Part shown: positions 15,907-24,408 of the stretch, piece by piece
Layout: each line of letters starts with the position of its first letter
How positions within the stretch are numbered: position 1 is the first letter of the stretch
Assembly: GCA_964653145.1 (NCBI GenBank)
Contig: CAZZCG010000008.1
Coordinates: 65,099 to 129,098 of the forward strand
Direction of reading: 5' to 3'
Length of the DNA: 64,000 nucleotides
Source: Pseudocalidococcus sp964653145
Lineage (GTDB): Bacteria; Cyanobacteriota; Cyanobacteriia; Thermosynechococcales; Thermosynechococcaceae
Made by a program: the position numbers and the translations under genes
The notes under the pieces: model-generated
Told to the model about the DNA's origin: nothing
The model's database searches: none
Seen by the model: the letters and a program-made list of their open reading frames with translations, nothing else

Positions 15907-17321
15907 TGGACAGACACCCGCTCTAGCTTTCTGATGGAATCCATGCTGAGGGGTAAAACGCTACCCGGAGGGGAGAGGGGAGGAACCGTAGGCTGGAGAA
16001 CCGACCATGGGACATTCACTGGCTCGATGGTAGTTGTTCCCTGGGATAAATTGATGTTTCTAGACCAAATAACTCCCTTGAAACGAGTTGTAAAACTAGC
16101 CTGACCTATGGTGACAGTGTAATTTGGCGCGATGATTACTGCTTCCGTTGTGGTGGATGGCGTTGAGTTATTATTATTGGCAATTGCAAATGTTCCAGAA
16201 GTTGTATTCATCCCAATTAATTTCAGGTCACCGGGAGAGCATCCATTAATAATTGTTGTCCCATCGGAGATTCCATCATTGTTTGCATCAGTGCAATCAT
16301 GGCCAATCTTGGGTCGTCGGTTTCCTGATCCCGTACCTACCGTTGTTGAAATATTGTTATCAATAAAAAAAGTTACCTTGCTACCTGCTGGAACAACAAT
16401 TGCCCCTGTGGATGTGACAGTAATGCTGGCTGCACGATAAACGTACTCATTGGGTACCGAACCATTACCGCTGGGATATAGGGCAATATCAGCGGCTCTT
16501 GGGAAAATTGTGGTTGCATTAGTTGGGGCGCTGTAGGAACCTAAATTGATGGCTCCCGAGGGTAATGACAGTGGGGGTGGCAACGGACGGGTGGGACTGG
16601 AAATAACTGTACCCGCAGCAATTCTATTTCCGGAACCCACTAGGGAGCCTATAGTCCCACATTTAGCTTCAACAATTTCATGACTAGCAGTGGACAGAAC
16701 CTGAGTACCCGTTCCAGGCCAGGTGTAATTCTCCGCCCATAATACGGGTGGCGTTGATGCAGGAACAACATTGCGAGAAACTGGAACATGGGCTCGAATT
16801 TGTGTTGCTGATCTGACCTCATTGCCATCCAGAGCTTCACCTTTAATCGTCAAACAGCGATTAGTTGCAGAGCAGCCTTCTGAACTGGGAGTTGGTAAAT
16901 AGCTAACGACCTGATAACGACCACCTTCAACCTCGATAGGCTCATTGAAGGCATCGGCTTCTTGATATTCAGGATGTGAACCATTGCAAAAACGCTGATC
17001 TAAAAAACTGCTGCTATCCCCAGCCCATTTCAAAGGGGTTGCTGCACTCGGGTCAAAATTCTGATTCAAAAGTCCACGATTGCGACTGAGGTAATCCCGA
17101 ACTCGCTCTAAGCCAGTCTCAGCAATGGCAATACTTCTCTCGGAGGCTTTTTGGGCAGAAGCTGTAGTCACTTGAGTTTGAGACCGAAGCATCATGGTCA
17201 CAGCTACCAGCAGCATTAACAGGCCCATGCCCATCACAAGGGGGATTACAAACCCTCGATTCCGTCCCTTGTAACGGCGATAACGGGATAGCCTTTGTTT
17301 TTGAGTCCCCCACTTCATCAT
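15903..17321 (-). CDS. HpsA/PilX-like large pseudopilin
   Basis: A 472-residue protein heading the pseudopilin operon. A basic N terminus (RYRRYKGRNRGF) precedes a single membrane helix (VIPLVMGMGLLMLLVAVTMM). QTQVTTASAQKASERSIAIAETGLERVRDYL follows, as in PilX/HpsA proteins. The helix lacks the canonical Glu at +5, which is common for PilX-like members. The remainder is Ser/Thr-rich with Cys pairs (RFCNG, EGCSAT, GHDCTDANNDG, NGCSPGDL) and a DTNNDG-like calcium-loop pattern. It is much shorter than the very large HpsA known from filamentous species. The neighbours downstream are three further pseudopilins with four- to 23-base overlaps. Only short gaps and no gene lie in 17322-17541. Confidence 0.72.
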   Translation of the reverse strand: MMKWGTQKQRLSRYRRYKGRNRGFVIPLVMGMGLLMLLVAVTMMLRSQTQVTTASAQKASERSIAIAETGLERVRDYLSRNRGLLNQNFDPSAATPLKWAGDSSSFLDQRFCNGSHPEYQEADAFNEPIEVEGGRYQVVSYLPTPSSEGCSATNRCLTIKGEALDGNEVRSATQIRAHVPVSRNVVPASTPPVLWAENYTWPGTGTQVLSTASHEIVEAKCGTIGSLVGSGNRIAAGTVISSPTRPLPPPLSLPSGAINLGSYSAPTNATTIFPRAADIALYPSGNGSVPNEYVYRAASITVTSTGAIVVPAGSKVTFFIDNNISTTVGTGSGNRRPKIGHDCTDANNDGISDGTTIINGCSPGDLKLIGMNTTSGTFAIANNNNSTPSTTTEAVIIAPNYTVTIGQASFTTRFKGVIWSRNINLSQGTTTIEPVNVPWSVLQPTVPPLSPPGSVLPLSMDSIRKLERVSVQ

Positions 17322-17541
17322 TGTTCTATCCGCCTAGTTGAAGCGATAACTTGTCAACGGTCAGAATGATAAAGAAAAATTGTTATTGAATCGTTATGTC
17401 AAACCATTAAAACTTAACAGATGTGCTGTGAAAGTATCTGTAAGCACGATTACTTGGCAACTAAAGAAGAATTTTGTTTCTTAATCTGATCTTAAAATTT
17501 TCCCAGTTGCGGGGGTAAAACCCATGGGGTAGGAACTGTTA

Positions 17542-18309
17542 TCAGTCTTCACCAGGCAAAATGTCCCCACCAAATAATTCTTGACGTAACCAAGCCCAGG
17601 CCTGGGAAATCGTGTTAACCTGCACCGAATTTGGGAGAGAAGGGCGTTGAATCATGATCACAGGACAGTTTAGCCGTCGGGCCGCCAGGATTTTACTAAA
17701 GGTTGCCGGGCCGCCACTGTTTTTGCTGACCAGAAGATCAATCCGATGGGTTTGCATGAGCGTAATTTCCTCCTCCAGGCCAAAGGGGCCCCGTTGCAAC
17801 AGAATTTCTCCTTTAGGCCTGGCCTGGTTTGGGTCAGGAGGCTCAATCATCCGCATCAGAAACCATCCTGGTACTTGGGCATAGTGGCAAAGTTCTTGGC
17901 GGCCAATGGTGAGGAAGATGTGTTGTCCAAGTTGGGGGATCAGCCCAGCTGCAGTTTGATGATCTGGAACCTCGTACCATCGATCGGCTTTGGTTTTGCT
18001 CCAGGCCCGACGCACAACATAGATATGGGGTATGCCTAACTTTTGGGTTGCTATGAAGCTGTGGTGGGATATCTTCTGGGCAAAGGGATGGGTGGCATCC
18101 AGAACGGCATGAATTTCTGCAGTTTCCAGAAAGCTGACTAATCCAGGGATACCACCGAATCCCCCGGTGTGAACTGGCCCAGGCGGGAGCAGAGGATCTT
18201 GAGTGCGGCCGGCCAAGGACGAGATCACTGTCAATTCGGGCTGAGTTAGCAGGAATGCAGCTAATTTCCGAGCTTCTCCAGTCCCCCCCAAAATCAAAAC
18301 TCGCTTCAA
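17542..18309 (-). CDS. cobK: cobalt-precorrin-6A reductase (CobK/CbiJ)
   Basis: A 255-residue Rossmann-type reductase of corrin-ring (cobalamin) synthesis. The N terminus RVLILGGTGEARKLAAFL is the family's NADPH-binding loop. SSLAGRTQDPLL, TGGFGGIPGLVSFL, AVLDATHPFAQKIS, FLTIGRQEL and LLVSKNSGG all follow in CobK order. Length is normal for the family. The reaction is NADPH-dependent reduction of a double bond in the macrocycle of (cobalt-)precorrin-6A. No other cobalamin gene is adjacent, which is usual for cyanobacteria. Start at ATG 18309 fits the motif position. Confidence 0.92.
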   Translation of the reverse strand: MKRVLILGGTGEARKLAAFLLTQPELTVISSLAGRTQDPLLPPGPVHTGGFGGIPGLVSFLETAEIHAVLDATHPFAQKISHHSFIATQKLGIPHIYVVRRAWSKTKADRWYEVPDHQTAAGLIPQLGQHIFLTIGRQELCHYAQVPGWFLMRMIEPPDPNQARPKGEILLQRGPFGLEEEITLMQTHRIDLLVSKNSGGPATFSKILAARRLNCPVIMIQRPSLPNSVQVNTISQAWAWLRQELFGGDILPGED

Positions 18310-18703
18310 AGTGCCCTACCACCTCTGACCATGGTTACCTTGTGATCGCTAGGTTTGAATCTATCGCCAATCTAGGGGTACGACAACCACACTAAATGAC
18401 TTAGAAGACTGCTATGTCAATGCCTCCAGCGGGCTAGTATTTTCACCACATCAGCAACGGCCTCAATTCTGATTTACCCCGATAGTGAGACATTCACAAA
18501 TTTGCGATTCTTTAAGCCGTTGTTTTCCCTTTTCTTATGGGTCACTCAGGGCGATTCATATCTGCACAAGCACCATCAATAACTACGTTCAAGTATCAGT
18601 ACCTATCTACTGCAATATATTCTCAATAAAACCCGTTGTTGCGACTAGGACTTAAATTTAGTAAAATCTTGTCATTAAGGTACGGCTATTTACGAGGTCA
18701 TTT
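18310..18703. other. intergenic region between cobK and fur (no gene seen)
   Basis: This 394-base divergent spacer separates cobK (minus) and fur (plus). No open frame with coding character was found. It contains a convincing promoter for fur at its right end and presumably the cobK promoter near the left end. Confidence 0.6.
18639..18667 (+). promoter_or_regulatory. sigma70-type promoter for fur
   Basis: A TTGCGA -35 element at 18639-18644 and a TAAAAT -10 element at 18662-18667 are separated by 17 bases and lie 36 bases before the fur start. The AT-rich spacer (CTTAAATTTAG) could also be an autoregulatory Fur site; this is inference. Confidence 0.6.
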
Positions 18704-19156
18704 ATGCCCCTCTATACGGCATCCGCTTTGAAAGCCGAGTTAAACGAGAAGGGATGGCGGCTAACTCCTCAAAGAGAAACGATTCTTAATATTTTTCAAA
18801 ACCTACCGAAAGGAACTCACCTCAGTGCGGAAGACCTCTACCTGCGTTTGGAGGAGGAAGCTAGTCCCATCAGCCTTTCGACAATTTATCGAACCGTCAA
18901 GCTCATGACCCAAATGGGAATTTTACGCGAGTTAGAGTTGGCGGAAGGCCATAAGCATTATGAATTGAATCAACCTCACCCTTACCATCACCACCATTTA
19001 ATCTGCATCAAATGCAGTAAAACCATTGAATTTAAAAACGATTCTGCCCTCAAAATTGGTGCAAAGGTGGCTCAAAAGGAAGGCTATCATCTTCTTGATT
19101 GTCAACTTTCAATTCATGCCATTTGTCCCCAGTGCCAGCGCGCTATTGTTGCTTAA
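18704..19156 (+). CDS. fur: ferric uptake regulator Fur (cyanobacterial FurA type)
   Basis: A 150-residue metalloregulator. The winged-helix N terminus contains ELNEKGWRLTPQRETIL and ISLSTIYRTVKLM (recognition helix, about residues 55-70). The metal-binding half has GHKHYELNQPHPYHHHHLIC, then CIKC and CPQC cysteine pairs (residues about 104-107 and 141-144), and LLDCQLSIH. Sequence flow closely follows cyanobacterial Fur/FurA rather than Zur or PerR. With ferrous iron it represses iron uptake and stress genes such as isiAB. It has its own promoter. DUF2808 and LD-carboxypeptidase genes follow but are probably unrelated. Confidence 0.92.
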   Translation: MPLYTASALKAELNEKGWRLTPQRETILNIFQNLPKGTHLSAEDLYLRLEEEASPISLSTIYRTVKLMTQMGILRELELAEGHKHYELNQPHPYHHHHLICIKCSKTIEFKNDSALKIGAKVAQKEGYHLLDCQLSIHAICPQCQRAIVA

Positions 19157-19180
19157 TCGGCATTTGTGAGGGTTTGACTT

Positions 19181-19783
19181 GTGGCCATGGAGCACAGTGG
19201 GATTAGATTACCCTTCAATGGGCTGGGGCAACCAGGATGCCAAGGCTTAAGGATTGGGCTCGGGATATTGACTGGAGCTGCTTTGCTGACCTTCCCGGCT
19301 GTGGCAGTTGAGTTTCCCGATGGTCGCGTTGCCTTTGATATTCCTCCTTACCTCAATCAAACTTATACCCCCTACACCACAACATTTTTTCCGCAACCGA
19401 CCTATTTTTTTGGACTCAGCTTGGCAACTACGGCTGGAGAACCCTTAGAACGAGTTGTGATTCGCCCCTTGGACAACCAAGAAGACATCTATTTTGTCCC
19501 CAATCTCACCCAGGCCTGGCTAGGCAAACCCCATCGCAATACGCCCCGTGCCCAAATCGCTTCTGTAGAAGTCAACCCAGAAACCTTCGATATTGAGATT
19601 CAGTTCAATCCACCGCTACCCCCTGGAAGTTTCTTGACCATTGGTGTTTCCCCCTATCGCAACCCAGCCTTGGACGGGGTCTATCAATTCTCAGTGGTGG
19701 CCTATCCCCGAGGTGGAGCCCAGGCCCTTGGTCAGGAAATTGGCACGGGGCGGTTGCAGTTTTACCGCACGGGTGATCGCTAG
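19181..19783 (+). CDS. exported DUF2808 protein
   Basis: A 200-residue protein whose body matches the cyanobacterial DUF2808 family: VEFPDGRVAFDIPP, TYFFGLSLATTAGEPLERVVI, VPNLTQAWLGKPHR, and a C-terminal GVSPYRNPALDGVYQFSVVAYPRG. The start is GTG 19181 or ATG 19187. The N-terminal 40 residues include a hydrophobic stretch (IGLGILTGAALLTFPAVAV) consistent with a signal peptide. Members are predicted cell-envelope proteins of unknown function. The stop shares a base with the GTG start of the next gene, so the two are probably translationally coupled. Confidence 0.82.
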   Translation: MAMEHSGIRLPFNGLGQPGCQGLRIGLGILTGAALLTFPAVAVEFPDGRVAFDIPPYLNQTYTPYTTTFFPQPTYFFGLSLATTAGEPLERVVIRPLDNQEDIYFVPNLTQAWLGKPHRNTPRAQIASVEVNPETFDIEIQFNPPLPPGSFLTIGVSPYRNPALDGVYQFSVVAYPRGGAQALGQEIGTGRLQFYRTGDR

Positions 19784-20685
19784 TGGCCATGTCCCGCAAA
19801 GTGCCACCACCATTAGTTCCTGGGGATTGTCTAGCGGTGATTTTACCCAGTGGGCCACTACCCCAGTGCTCTGAATTCCAGGCCGGGGTGTCGTGGTGGC
19901 AATCCCAGGGCTTTCTGATTGACGTTTACTCCCAATGCCAGGCCCAGTGGGGATACTTAGCAGGGTCGGATCAGGCGCGGCGTCGGGCTCTTCAAGATGC
20001 GTTAACTGATCCAAACATCAAGGGTATTCTCTGTGGGCGGGGGGGCTACGGGGCAACGCGACTGTTGGCCGATTGGGTCTGGCCCGACCATTCCCCAAAA
20101 TGGCTGATTGGGTTTTCGGATATTACTGCCCTGCTCTGGAGTTATGCCCAATTGGGCGTAGTTGGAATTCATGGGCCGGTTTTAACCACCTTGGCCGCGG
20201 AACCAGACTGGACAAAACAACGGCTTTTACAGCTAGTCCAACACCAACCGATTGCAGAATTGTCGGGACAGGCCTGGGTAGGCGGATGTGTTGAAGGAAT
20301 TCTTTGGCCGGGAAACTTAGCCGTGGCAACTCATCTGCTGGGTACATCTGCATTTCCCACCTGGGAGCGAGTGATTTTGGCAATTGAAGACGTTGGTGAG
20401 GCTCCCTATCGCTTAGATCGGATGTTGACCCAATGGCGCCAGGCCCCAATCTGGAAAAATGTTGTCGGCATCGCCCTTGGTCGATTTAGTAACTGTACGG
20501 CCCCTCCAGAAAAACCGAGTCTGTCGGTGGCAGAGGTGCTCAGGGATCGACTCTGTGACCTAGGGATGCCGGTGGTGGCTGAATTACCCTTTGGCCATGA
20601 GGGGGAAAATGCTGCCTTACCCGTGGGCCTAGGGGCAAAACTAGATGGAGACAATGGAACGTTATCGCTCCTATATCCCCCCTGA
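19783..20685 (+). CDS. ldcA: LD-carboxypeptidase (murein tetrapeptide carboxypeptidase, S66)
   Basis: A 300-residue member of the S66 serine peptidases, which remove the terminal D-Ala from L-Ala-D-Glu-DAP-D-Ala muropeptides during peptidoglycan recycling. Landmarks are PGDCLAVILPSGP at the N terminus, the GILCGRGGYGATRLL loop near residue 85, IGFSDITALLW near 111 (where the family nucleophile Ser is expected), GCVEGILWPGNLAV near 170, ILAIEDVGEAPYRLDRMLTQW near 205, and ELPFGHEGENAALPVG near the end with the catalytic His. The start is GTG 19783, sharing a base with the preceding TAG; ATG 19789 is also possible. Confidence 0.9.
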   Translation: MAMSRKVPPPLVPGDCLAVILPSGPLPQCSEFQAGVSWWQSQGFLIDVYSQCQAQWGYLAGSDQARRRALQDALTDPNIKGILCGRGGYGATRLLADWVWPDHSPKWLIGFSDITALLWSYAQLGVVGIHGPVLTTLAAEPDWTKQRLLQLVQHQPIAELSGQAWVGGCVEGILWPGNLAVATHLLGTSAFPTWERVILAIEDVGEAPYRLDRMLTQWRQAPIWKNVVGIALGRFSNCTAPPEKPSLSVAEVLRDRLCDLGMPVVAELPFGHEGENAALPVGLGAKLDGDNGTLSLLYPP

Positions 20686-20820
20686 AGTATCCGCAACTCT
20701 AGTCATTTCCCTTGGGCATGAAACATCAAAACCTTGAACCGTTATGAACAGCCCACGAAATCTCCAAACTTTTGGCAGAAAGGGCGATAGGTTTTTTAGA
20801 GAATCAATTCTTCCCAGGCC

Positions 20821-21552
20821 TCAACCCAGGGTTGTTTTAAACAAAGTTTTAACTTGCTCCCAGGCATCTTTGGCGGCGGCGGCATCGAAGCTACTGCGCT
20901 GATCACAGAAAAACCCATGATCGGCGGGATATCGGAAAATATGATGCTTGACGTTGTGATTTTTGAGTTCGGTTTCAATGGCTGTGACGTGCTCAAGGGG
21001 AATACTGGCATCCTGGTCACCGAAGAAGGCGTAGAGAGTTCCCTTGATATCCGCAGCTCGATGGATTGTCGGTTGACCGCCCCCGGGGGTAAAGGTGGGA
21101 ATCCCAGCGCCATAGAATGAGGCAGTTGCTCTCACGTTTGGCAAACTCGCAACTAGGTAGGCCACATGTCCCCCAAAGCAAAAGCCGATGGTGCCGATGG
21201 CTTCTGGGTTAACTTCGGACATTTGACTGAGGTAGTGAATGGTGGCCTGGGCATCAGCCAAGAGTTGGGGAGCCGTAGTTTCATCCTTGTGTTTACGGCC
21301 AATTTCAATATCTTGGGCGGCATAACCAGTCTCAAACCCCGGGGCTTGGCGTTGATAGAGGGCGGGGGCAATGGCCACATACCCTTCAGTCGCAAGACGT
21401 TCTGTAATGTCCCGAATGTGCCTATTTACGCCAAATATTTCCTGAAAAACAATGATTGCAGGATGGGGCCCAGGGCTTTCAGGTACGGCTAAGTAGGCAT
21501 CAATGGCAATGTCATGGGCGGGGATTTGCACAGACCGCGTCGTAATACTCAT
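20821..21552 (-). CDS. dienelactone hydrolase family protein
   Basis: A 243-residue alpha/beta hydrolase. ATG 21552 (MSITTRSVQIP) is preferred over a TTG at 21579. The catalytic Cys lies in GTIGFCFGGHVAYL (about residue 125), the Asp in YAFFGDQDASIP and the His in RYPADHGFFCD, the normal Cys-Asp-His triad of dienelactone hydrolases. EIFGVNRHIRDITERLA near residue 42 is also family-typical. Relatives hydrolyse dienelactone in chlorocatechol breakdown, but cyanobacterial members have no defined substrate. No pathway neighbours are present, so a general hydrolase is the safe description. Confidence 0.88.
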   Translation of the reverse strand: MSITTRSVQIPAHDIAIDAYLAVPESPGPHPAIIVFQEIFGVNRHIRDITERLATEGYVAIAPALYQRQAPGFETGYAAQDIEIGRKHKDETTAPQLLADAQATIHYLSQMSEVNPEAIGTIGFCFGGHVAYLVASLPNVRATASFYGAGIPTFTPGGGQPTIHRAADIKGTLYAFFGDQDASIPLEHVTAIETELKNHNVKHHIFRYPADHGFFCDQRSSFDAAAAKDAWEQVKTLFKTTLG

Positions 21553-21639
21553 AAATCCATTGGGATAAGGGATAGACAATGACGGCAGATTGATGGGGCA
21601 AAGGCCTGCTTAACCCGCTTGATCACAGTTGACTCGGGC

Positions 21640-21819
21640 TTAGGCTTCAGGGAGGGGAAATGTGCGGCTAAATTCGGCTAAAAGTTCATCGAGTTCCTCC
21701 AGGGCCTGGTTGACATCAATTCGCAATGTACCCAGGTCAGGTTGCTCAAGCAGTTGAATTAGGGCCTCCCGCTTGCCTGCCACGGACTTAATCCGACTTT
21801 GGAGAAGTTCTTGATCCAT
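21640..21819 (-). CDS. small conserved-looking acidic helical protein
   Basis: A 59-residue protein starting at ATG 21819 (MDQELLQSRIKSVAGK). An upstream extension to 21927 reads like non-coding sequence and is rejected. The sequence is almost entirely helical and acidic with heptad-like Leu spacing (ALIQLLEQPDLGTLR, VNQALEELDELLAEFSRTF), suggesting a short coiled coil or helical hairpin. I do not recognise a family. It lies between a dienelactone hydrolase and a lipase-like gene on the same strand. The composition and clean codon use favour a real gene. Confidence 0.55.
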   Translation of the reverse strand: MDQELLQSRIKSVAGKREALIQLLEQPDLGTLRIDVNQALEELDELLAEFSRTFPLPEA

Positions 21820-21975
21820 GATCTTTCCCGCTGTGTTGCCATTGTCAATGTTGTGCAGTTGCATTGTGAAATTGACCAATTTGAGGCAATTCCAACAATC
21901 ATTTTTACTGTAACCCGCTTTGGTCATCTCACTGGGCAGATTGTAATCCTGGCTACGCTAATTCCCAGGAAAGGT

Positions 21976-22677
21976 TTATCGGAGTGCGTCAACCCAGGCC
22001 GGGATGATGGGTTCAGAACCGTACCAGGGGGCGCCAGGGCAATCTGGGGACTGACTGCGCGGGGCATGGAGGACGCCGTCAAGGGTAAGATTTTCTGCTC
22101 CTTCCAAATGGGCCGACTCCACTGGAGTAACGCCATCCCCCCAGGCCAGGCCCGTGCCACAGGTCAACTGATAGCTTTGATAGGTAAACCACCGTGCCAG
22201 GGGCCAGCTTTTTTGTCCGAAGATTGCTTTTCCGGCCACGCATACATAGCGAATTTGCGCGTAGAAGGCTCCCGGATAGGTGGTGTTGACAAAATCCAGG
22301 TTTTTTCGGGTCCAACGTTCTTGACTCGTGTGGGGCGTTCCAAGACTGACTAGGGTTTTAACGGCACGTTTGCCATCCCAGACCTGGCCACAATAGGGTT
22401 CATCCCCCAGATAGACCCGAGAAATCCATCCCCCCGCTGAATGGCCAATTAAATTAACCGAGTCACTGTTAAATTGCTTCCGGGCCTGATCAACCGTAGT
22501 GGCTAACTGCTGCAAAATTGGAGTGACGGGCCGGCCCCCAATAGTTACCAGCCAATCCTGTCCCCGCAATGGCACCACTAAGGTTGGAATGCCCAGGGCT
22601 GTTAAAGCATCCCGCAAAGGGAAATAGTCATCAGCACCAGCTAGGTATCCCGGTAAAATCACTGCAGGTAGGGGCAT
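21976..22677 (-). CDS. alpha/beta hydrolase, lipase-like (GHSAGG)
   Basis: A 233-residue hydrolase starting at ATG 22677 (MPLPAVILPGYLAGADDY). The nucleophile elbow NLIGHSAGGWISRVYLG is at about residue 90; LVSLGTPHTSQERWTRKNLDF follows, as in triacylglycerol lipases and PGAP1-like enzymes. A conserved Asp in WGDGVTPVESAHLEGAEN and a His near the C terminus (DGVLHAPRS) complete a plausible triad. Cyanobacterial and plant homologues are annotated as lipases or esterases; the substrate is unknown. It is transcribed away from petN. Confidence 0.85.
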   Translation of the reverse strand: MPLPAVILPGYLAGADDYFPLRDALTALGIPTLVVPLRGQDWLVTIGGRPVTPILQQLATTVDQARKQFNSDSVNLIGHSAGGWISRVYLGDEPYCGQVWDGKRAVKTLVSLGTPHTSQERWTRKNLDFVNTTYPGAFYAQIRYVCVAGKAIFGQKSWPLARWFTYQSYQLTCGTGLAWGDGVTPVESAHLEGAENLTLDGVLHAPRSQSPDCPGAPWYGSEPIIPAWVDALR

Positions 22678-22800
22678 AGTTTCTCCATGGATTTTTGCGT
22701 TAGCCCAGGCCCTGATTCTTGTTGGCTGTATTTGGTTACTGCCCAACCTGGGTTAAAATGAGTCCTGATCTCAAATCCTGGCATTTTAGCAAGAGTCGTT

Positions 22801-22890
22801 ATGGATATTCTTACCTTAGGTTGGGTTGGTGTTCTGGGTGTGTTCACCGTTTCCATTGCCCTAGTGGTTTGGGGTCGGCATGGGATGTAG
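22801..22890 (+). CDS. petN: cytochrome b6f complex subunit PetN
   Basis: A 29-residue single-span protein. The translation MDILTLGWVGVLGVFTVSIA followed by LVVWGRHGM matches PetN at both length and pattern: MDIL start, central hydrophobic helix, and VVWGR(N/H)G end. PetN is the smallest stabilising subunit of the b6f complex in the thylakoid membrane. petB and petD lie about 4 kb away in this same window; petN being separate is usual. Only 21 bases separate it from another small membrane-protein gene on the same strand. Confidence is high despite the size because nearly every family position is conserved. Confidence 0.93.
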   Translation: MDILTLGWVGVLGVFTVSIALVVWGRHGM

Positions 22891-22911
22891 GCAGGCTTTA
22901 GGGCTGAACTG

Positions 22912-23082
22912 ATGGACACTCTGCCGGAAATTTCCCTGGTCAATATTTTCCTTTTTGTGGCCCTGGGCTTACTGCTGGCGATTACTGGAGGCATCAGTTA
23001 TCTTACCTTTGCGGAATGGCGTGATCGTCGGCGTTTGGCTCAAGAACAAAAAGATCTCAAGATCAAGGGCAAGCGCAAATAG
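22912..23082 (+). CDS. small single-span membrane protein downstream of petN
   Basis: A 56-residue protein with one predicted membrane helix (SLVNIFLFVALGLLLAITGG, about residues 8-27) and a strongly basic cytosolic tail (EWRDRRRLAQEQKDLKIKGKRK). It starts at ATG 22912, 21 bases after the petN stop, on the same strand, so it is very probably co-transcribed. I do not recognise a named family. The topology (short N terminus, single helix, basic tail) resembles small photosynthetic-complex subunits or assembly factors; that connection is inference from position only. Confidence 0.65.
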   Translation: MDTLPEISLVNIFLFVALGLLLAITGGISYLTFAEWRDRRRLAQEQKDLKIKGKRK

Positions 23083-23128
23083 ATTTCCATCTCCGTTGTT
23101 GGGTTGTCGCCATTAAAGTATTGAGGAG

Positions 23129-24382
23129 TTACCCCCCGAGCCCAATCTCCCTTAACTCTGACTCAATCTCACGGGGATACATCAGGTATTGGCGCCTCAA
23201 GGGTTGTGTTAAGGTCAACACTAGGTGAGAAAACTCCTGGATATCCACCAGGCCGGTAGCTGTCTTGGTCTTGATGCCCCGATGGTAGAGCGTATAACCT
23301 CGACTCACGGCCGTCCGAATCACCACATAGAACTCTGGTGATGGGGTAATTCTTTTGGTTAATTCCATGGCTTGATGTCGGCGGGCCCTCTGCTGTGCCT
23401 CTGGCAAATCTGTTATGTCCCAAGCTTTGAGCAAATCCCGATCCAAATATCGCCGACAGAGATCCCGCAGGAGCGGATCTTGAGATTCTCCCCAGGCCTG
23501 GAGGTGGTAAACCAAGCGAATATCATCAGCGGCCAGGTAGTTGGCGAGGGAAAGCTCATGGTTATTTTCCGTCAACCAGGCCCCAATCACTGAATCCGCC
23601 CACAGGTCACCGTTCGCATACAGTTGCCGAGCCCGCACCACCACCTGATCCAATCCCCAAGCCGCCGCCAAATTTTTTGGATGGTTGTAGATCTGGGCAT
23701 ACATGCAATAGCGGACGAATAAGTAGTGTTCAATGGCCGCCAGACCTTTGCGATCCACGGTTAATTCCTGGGAAAGTGGGTCATAATCCATTGCCATCAA
23801 AATTCGGTCCAAGTCCAGTCGCCCGTAGGTTGCCCCCGTGAAATAGCTATCTCGCAAGAGGTAATCGAGGCGATCGCAATCTAACTGACTGGTGACTAAC
23901 TGCCAAACCAGGGAAACCGGAAACTGCTTCAGGTAAACTTTTTCTAGATCGGAGGCTAAATTGGGGTCAAAGTTATCCAGGGCCTGGCGGACAGGTGGTG
24001 ATTCTAAAAAAATTCGTCGTGTCCAGAGTTCATGATTGCCGTGGAAAATCTCTTCTGCTGTGTGACTAAATGGGCCATGGCCAAAATCATGCATTAAGGC
24101 GGCTACAAGGACATGAGGGCGATAGGGCTGCAACTCTGAATACCGTTTTGCCAAGCCATCAAACGCGCGTCGGGCAATGTGCATCACCCCTAGGGAGTGG
24201 GTAAACCTAGAAGCCTCTGCACCATGAAAGGTTAAACTCGCTGGCCCCAATTGCCGAATCCGCCGCAACCGTTGACAGGCCGGAGTATCAATTAAATCAA
24301 TCAGCAGTCGTTCTAGGGGATCGTTGGCATCTAGCGTAATTGCCCCATGAATAGGGTCATAATACGTTCGACCAGTAAGCAT
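23129..24382 (-). CDS. HD-domain phosphohydrolase (dNTPase/SAMHD1-like)
   Basis: A 417-residue HD-superfamily hydrolase. The N terminus YYDPIHGAITLDANDPLERLLIDLIDTPACQRLRRIRQLG is the typical beginning of the SAMHD1/dGTPase-like subfamily. The metal-binding residues are visible: His in RFTHSLGVMHIA (about residue 62), HD in LMHDFGHGPFSHTAEE (about 92), and Asp in LDCDRLDYLLRDSYFTG (about 165). VDRKGLAAIEHYLFVRYCMY also fits. Such enzymes hydrolyse nucleotides, often dNTPs. The substrate of the widespread bacterial version is not settled. It is convergent with the petN pair. Confidence 0.9.
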   Translation of the reverse strand: MLTGRTYYDPIHGAITLDANDPLERLLIDLIDTPACQRLRRIRQLGPASLTFHGAEASRFTHSLGVMHIARRAFDGLAKRYSELQPYRPHVLVAALMHDFGHGPFSHTAEEIFHGNHELWTRRIFLESPPVRQALDNFDPNLASDLEKVYLKQFPVSLVWQLVTSQLDCDRLDYLLRDSYFTGATYGRLDLDRILMAMDYDPLSQELTVDRKGLAAIEHYLFVRYCMYAQIYNHPKNLAAAWGLDQVVVRARQLYANGDLWADSVIGAWLTENNHELSLANYLAADDIRLVYHLQAWGESQDPLLRDLCRRYLDRDLLKAWDITDLPEAQQRARRHQAMELTKRITPSPEFYVVIRTAVSRGYTLYHRGIKTKTATGLVDIQEFSHLVLTLTQPLRRQYLMYPREIESELREIGLGG

Positions 24383-24408
24383 TGAACGATAAGCCCCATA
24401 CTACTTAA

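Noticed and set aside
23870..23877. HIP1 element GCGATCGC
   Set aside because: Noticed only once; not enriched here, so not reported as a repeat family.
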